A stretch of 64,000 bases of DNA from Agromyces subbeticus DSM 16689 (GTDB lineage Bacteria > Actinomycetota > Actinomycetes > Actinomycetales > Microbacteriaceae): contig NZ_ATXG01000012.1 in NCBI RefSeq assembly GCF_000421565.1, positions 1 to 64,000 on the forward strand, written 5' to 3'. Made by a program: the position numbers and the translations under genes. Position 1 is the first letter of the stretch; the number at the start of each line of letters is the position of its first letter. Below the pieces are notes generated by a model, which saw nothing but the letters and a program-made list of their open reading frames with translations, had not been told where the DNA came from and searched no databases. This document shows positions 60,731 to 64,000 of the stretch, one piece after another.

Positions 60731-60909
60731 GGGCGGATCTTCTCCGCCGCGGTGCCCTCGACACGCTCGACCTCAAGCCCCTCGCCGACCGCCGGAAGAC
60801 ATGGATCACCCAGGTCAGTGGTTGTCGGCTCAGTTTGTGTTCTGCTCCCCGCGGCCTAGCCTGACCCCTCGCGCTCGACGCGATCTCTCGCTGGAACCGG
60901 GTGGCTATG

Positions 60910-60959
60910 CACTGCCTGGCAGTGATTCGAACGGCACGCAGCATGGCACGCCGTTCGAA
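60910..60959. repeat. Two adjacent inverted repeats upstream of rpsJ
   Basis: CACTGCC-T-GGCAGTG (60910-60924) is a 15-bp palindrome. Next to it TTCGAACGGC (60926-60935) and GCCGTTCGAA (60950-60959) are exact complements around 14 bp. They may be operators or mRNA leader stems of the S10 operon. Confidence 0.6.
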
Positions 60960-61112
60960 ATGTTGAACTCAACGAGTTTGCCACAATAAGAGGCTCCATG
61001 CAACCCGGGCGTGTCGCGCCCACCCGGTTCACAGCCAGGTCGCAGCCGAGGGATGCCGCGGCCCACCGACATCCGTGATGGAATCGAGCTGACGACCACG
61101 ACTGGAGGCCCC

Positions 61113-61562
61113 ATGACCGAGCACGCGCACCGGGTCAGCGAGCACATCGGGCCGGGCAGCGTGTCGGTCACGCGCACCGGCGCCCGCACCTACGAGGGCA
61201 TGAACGAACGCGGGTCGACCGTGCTGATCGGGCCCGCAGAGGCCGAGGGGCACTTCACGCCGGGCGAGTTGCTGAAGCTCGCTCTCGCTGGCTGCGCGGG
61301 CATGAGTGCCGACCGGGTCGCCGCCCGCCGCCTCGGCGACGACTTCGAGATGACGGTCTGGGCGCACGGCACCTCGGCGCCCGACAACCGCTACGCCAGC
61401 ATCGGCGAGGAACTGCTCGTGGATCTCTCGGCGCTCGACGACGCCGAGCGCACGAAGCTCATCGAGCTCATGGTCAAGGCCATCGACCGGAGTTGCACGG
61501 TGGCCCGCAGCGTGCACGGGTCGATCGCCCTCGAGACGACGATCGACGGCGCCTCCGTCTGA
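61113..61562 (+). CDS. OsmC family peroxiredoxin-like protein
   Basis: A 149-residue protein of the OsmC/Ohr family, thiol peroxidases for organic hydroperoxides. The two family cysteines are Cys61 in LALAGCAGMSAD and Cys128 in DRSCTVARS. ATG 61113 follows GGAGG; the open frame from 61011 is longer without support. It is convergent with, and 1 bp from, the acyltransferase gene and stands between tuf and rpsJ. Confidence 0.9.
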   Translation: MTEHAHRVSEHIGPGSVSVTRTGARTYEGMNERGSTVLIGPAEAEGHFTPGELLKLALAGCAGMSADRVAARRLGDDFEMTVWAHGTSAPDNRYASIGEELLVDLSALDDAERTKLIELMVKAIDRSCTVARSVHGSIALETTIDGASV

Positions 61563-61563
61563 G

Positions 61564-62793
61564 TCATCGCCCGTCGGTCACCTCCGTGTCGCGCCGGTCG
61601 CAGGCAACCGTGCGCTCGGCCGCGATGCCGGGCGCGACGACTCCCGCACCGACGACGACCGCGACGACTGCAGCGATGCCGCCGAGCATGAACGACGGTC
61701 GAGCGCGAAGACCTGCGGCCGGGGCGCGGAACGGATCTTCGATCACGCGCTTGGAGAGGCCCGCGACGAGGAAGGCGAGCACGACGAGCAGGGCCATCAC
61801 CCACGGCGGGCTCGGCATGCCGATCAGGTAGGGCGTGAACATGAAGATCGGCCAGTGCCAGAGGTAGAGCGAGTACGAGACATCCCCCATCCACTGCACG
61901 GGGGCCAGCGCGGCGACTCGAGCGGGTGACCACGCGGCCTTCGGCATCCCCGCCCAGATCACCGCCATCGTGCCCACCACAGGCGCCAGCACGACCACTC
62001 CGGGAAAGAGCTCCGGCGAGCGGAATGTCACGATCGGCACGACGATGAGCACGAGCCCCGCCGCCGAGACCGCGCTGCGCAAGCGATGGTGCTGGGGCAG
62101 CGGCGCGCCCGCGAGCAGGGCGAGCAGGCCTCCGGCACCGAACTCCCAGGTACGGGTGAGGGTCGAGAAGTACGCGAGGTCCGAGTCCTGTCCGGTCAGC
62201 ACCAGGCAGTACACGAGGGAGGCGGCGGTGACCGCACCGAGGGTGACCGTCAGCACCACGCGGGAGCCGGACGCCCTGCGCGCGGCGACCCAGAGCGCCG
62301 CGATGAGAAGCAGCGGCCAGAACAGGTAGAACTGCTCCTCGACCGAGAGCGACCAGTAGTGCTGCACCGGTGTGGACTCGAGATCGGCGCGAGCCGGGAT
62401 CTGCGAATCGACGGCGAGCTGCCAGTTCTCGAAGTACAGGGCGCTCGCCACGATCTCGCGGAACCATGCGCGCCATTCCCGCTGGGGCACGACCGCGACG
62501 GTGAGCAACGAGACCGCGAGCAGCACGGCGAGCGCCGCCGGCAGGATGCGGCGAGCACGGCGCAGGTAGAAGGCGCGCAGCGAGATACGGCCGCGCTGCT
62601 CGGCCTCGCGGAGCAGCAGCCCGGTGATGAGAAAACCCGAGACGACGAAGAAGACGTCGACGCCCATGTAGCCGGCGGGGGCCACGGCGGGCCAGCCGTG
62701 ATGGAGCACGACGGCTCCGACGGCGAGCGCCCGCAGAGCCTGTACCTCGGGGCGAACCGTCGATCGAACGAATGGCTGAGGGGGAACTGCCAT
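61564..62793 (-). CDS. OafA/YrhL-type acyltransferase
   Basis: A 409-residue membrane acyltransferase_3 protein. Family motifs are RALAVGAVVLHHGWP with the catalytic His near the N-terminus, GVDVFFVVSGFLIT, and HYWSLSVEEQFYLFWP. There are about ten transmembrane helices. It lacks the C-terminal SGNH domain of longer OafA proteins. O-acetylation of a cell-surface glycan is probable. TACGCT 7 nt before the ATG and no ribosome binding site suggest a leaderless mRNA. Confidence 0.9.
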   Translation of the reverse strand: MAVPPQPFVRSTVRPEVQALRALAVGAVVLHHGWPAVAPAGYMGVDVFFVVSGFLITGLLLREAEQRGRISLRAFYLRRARRILPAALAVLLAVSLLTVAVVPQREWRAWFREIVASALYFENWQLAVDSQIPARADLESTPVQHYWSLSVEEQFYLFWPLLLIAALWVAARRASGSRVVLTVTLGAVTAASLVYCLVLTGQDSDLAYFSTLTRTWEFGAGGLLALLAGAPLPQHHRLRSAVSAAGLVLIVVPIVTFRSPELFPGVVVLAPVVGTMAVIWAGMPKAAWSPARVAALAPVQWMGDVSYSLYLWHWPIFMFTPYLIGMPSPPWVMALLVVLAFLVAGLSKRVIEDPFRAPAAGLRARPSFMLGGIAAVVAVVVGAGVVAPGIAAERTVACDRRDTEVTDGR

Positions 62794-62800
62794 CTGCTCA

Positions 62801-62806
62801 AGCGTA
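62801..62806 (-). promoter_or_regulatory. -10 box (TACGCT) for leaderless acyltransferase gene
   Basis: TACGCT lies 7 nt before the ATG at 62793; the intervening TGAGCAG is not a good ribosome binding site. Confidence 0.4.
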
Positions 62807-62865
62807 GAGCGGCGGATGCGGGCACGCGAGGGGTTGCACGAACGCCCGCCTTACGGCAGGCACGC

Positions 62866-62898
62866 AAAAGGGGCCGGACCCGAAGGCCCGACCCCTTT
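62866..62898 (-). terminator. Terminator after tuf
   Basis: On the minus strand GGGGTCGGGCC and GGTCCGGCCCC pair over 11 bp (two G-T pairs) around a TTCG tetraloop, followed by TTTT. It is the most canonical rho-independent terminator in the window and lies 27 bp past the tuf stop. Confidence 0.92.
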
Positions 62899-62924
62899 CA
62901 GCGATCAGCGATCAGCAGGCGAAC

Positions 62925-64000
62925 CTACTTGAGCACCTTCGTGACCGTGCCGGCGCCGACGGTGCGGCCACCCTCACGGATGGCGAAGCCGAGACCCTCT
63001 TCCATGGCGATCGGCTGGATGAGCTCGACCGTCATGTCGGTGGTGTCGCCGGGCATGACCATCTCGGTGCCCTCGGGCAGCGTGATGACACCGGTGACGT
63101 CGGTGGTGCGGAAGTAGAACTGCGGGCGGTAGTTCGCGTAGAACGGGTTGTGACGCCCGCCTTCCTCCTTGGAGAGGATGTACGCGGTGCCCTCGAAGTT
63201 CGTGTGCGGGGTGACCGAACCGGGAGCCACGACGACCTGGCCGCGCTCGACGTCTTCGCGCTTGGTGCCGCGAAGGAGCAGACCGCAGTTCTCGCCGGCC
63301 CATGCCTCGTCGAGCTGCTTGTGGAACATCTCGATGCCGGTGACCGTGGTCTTCTGCGTCGGGCGGATGCCGACGATCTCGACCTCGGAGTTGATCTTCA
63401 GCGTGCCACGCTCGGCGCGGCCCGTGACGACGGTTCCACGACCGGTGATCGTGAAGACGTCCTCGATCGGCATGAGGAACGGCTTGTCCTTGTCGCGCAC
63501 GGGGTCGGGGATCGACTCGTCGACGGCGTCCATGAGGTCGAGAACCGACTTGACCCACTTCTCGTCGCCCTCGAGCGCCTTGAGGCCCGAGACCTGCACG
63601 ACGGGAGCGTTGTCGCCGTCGAAGCCCTGGCTCGAGAGGAGCTCGCGAACCTCGAGCTCGACGAGCTCGAGGATCTCTTCGTCGTCGACCATGTCGGACT
63701 TGTTGAGCGCGACGAGCAGGTAGGGCACGCCGACCTGCTTGGCGAGCAGCACGTGCTCACGCGTCTGAGCCATCGGGCCGTCGGTCGCCGCGACCACGAG
63801 GATCGCGCCGTCCATCTGGGCAGCACCGGTGATCATGTTCTTGATGTAGTCGGCGTGACCCGGGGCGTCGACGTGCGCGTAGTGGCGCTTCGGCGTCTCG
63901 TACTCGACGTGCGAGATGTTGATCGTGATGCCGCGCTGGCGCTCTTCGGGAGCGGAGTCGATCGACGCGAAGTCGCGCTGCACGTTGGTGGCCGACGGGA
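62925..64000 (-). CDS. tuf: Elongation factor Tu, partial (N-terminus beyond window)
   Basis: 357 residues are visible; the frame is open to the right edge and the first ~40 residues with the P-loop are missing. It shows the switch I region [20 protein letters not shown], switch II in [12 protein letters not shown], the guanine motif ALNKSDMVD, domain 2 ([20 protein letters not shown]) and domain 3 ([20 protein letters not shown]), ending TVTKVLK. It delivers aminoacyl-tRNA to the ribosome. The str operon (rpsL, rpsG, fusA) should continue to the right. Confidence 0.98.
   Translation of the reverse strand, partial: PSATNVQRDFASIDSAPEERQRGITINISHVEYETPKRHYAHVDAPGHADYIKNMITGAAQMDGAILVVAATDGPMAQTREHVLLAKQVGVPYLLVALNKSDMVDDEEILELVELEVRELLSSQGFDGDNAPVVQVSGLKALEGDEKWVKSVLDLMDAVDESIPDPVRDKDKPFLMPIEDVFTITGRGTVVTGRAERGTLKINSEVEIVGIRPTQKTTVTGIEMFHKQLDEAWAGENCGLLLRGTKREDVERGQVVVAPGSVTPHTNFEGTAYILSKEEGGRHNPFYANYRPQFYFRTTDVTGVITLPEGTEMVMPGDTTDMTVELIQPIAMEEGLGFAIREGGRTVGAGTVTKVLK

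Larger units (their letters stand above)
60605..61112. other. 508-bp non-coding region between rpsJ and the osmC-like gene
   Basis: No open frame here shows protein-like content. On the minus strand a perfect -35-like TTGACA lies at 60694-60699, but no good -10 follows. Two strong inverted repeats (60910-60924 and 60926-60959) and a segment resembling a dispersed Microbacteriaceae intergenic repeat (60704-60730) are present. The S10 operon promoter must be here. Confidence 0.6.

Noticed and set aside
63840-63870. DAPGH instead of DCPGH in EF-Tu as a possible resistance change
   Set aside because: Ala at this place occurs naturally in actinobacterial EF-Tu as far as I recall, and the drug-contact regions in domain 2 look normal.

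Overview
The window is 64 kb of high-GC chromosomal DNA from an actinobacterium. It most likely belongs to the family Microbacteriaceae (Agromyces / Microbacterium / Leifsonia type); I infer this from protein style and gene order, since there is no 16S rRNA gene in view. GTG starts are common, genes are packed with 4-bp ATGA/GTGA overlaps, and many first-of-operon genes have a TAnnnT box only 5-8 nt before the start codon, the mark of leaderless mRNAs. I see no tRNA or rRNA genes, CRISPR arrays, insertion sequences or prophage genes.

Layout. 1-13.8 kb: the end of a cell-wall-binding-repeat protein, then guanine nucleotide genes (guaA, guaB3, guaB) mixed with two small regulator modules (TetR/VOC and XRE/SDR), a SURF1-like protein, glpD, an ABC-F ATPase and a MalY/PatB-type aminotransferase. 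14-19.6 kb: a branched-chain amino acid type ABC transporter (livH-livM-livG-livF) with its lipoprotein binding protein facing it from the other side of a double terminator. The LivH permease carries an unusual exported N-terminal domain. 19.8-24.4 kb: rarD, groES under two CIRCE operators, a THUMP-like methyltransferase, and three tandem DUF4190 membrane proteins. 24.5-30.8 kb: one tight operon glmS-acpS-alr-tsaE-tsaB-rimI-tsaD (cell-wall precursor synthesis, lipid carrier activation and t6A tRNA modification). 30.9-33.3 kb: coaA and glmM.

33.3-64 kb is the ribosomal protein superregion, read on the minus strand from tuf (cut by the right window edge) through S10 (rpsJ to rpsQ), spc (rplN to secY, adk, map) and alpha (infA, rpmJ, rpsM, rpsK, rpoA, rplQ) to truA, rplM, rpsI and glmM. 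It is broken by an 8-kb mannitol PTS island (mtlR divergent from an orphan IIB, ptsH, ptsI, mtlA, mtlF, mtlD) between map and infA, by an acyltransferase gene between rplQ and truA, and by an OafA-like acyltransferase plus an OsmC protein between tuf and rpsJ. rpsN (S14) and rpsD (S4) are absent from their usual places, and those places hold hairpin-rich spacers.

Most of the window is conserved housekeeping sequence. I do not see a clearly new defence, biosynthetic or mobile system. The best leads are the LivH fusion, the placement of EI/HPr and an orphan IIB with mannitol genes inside the ribosomal region, the GuaB3 active-site substitution, the DUF4190 triplet, the leaderless-start pattern, and several strong inverted repeats in ribosomal spacers.
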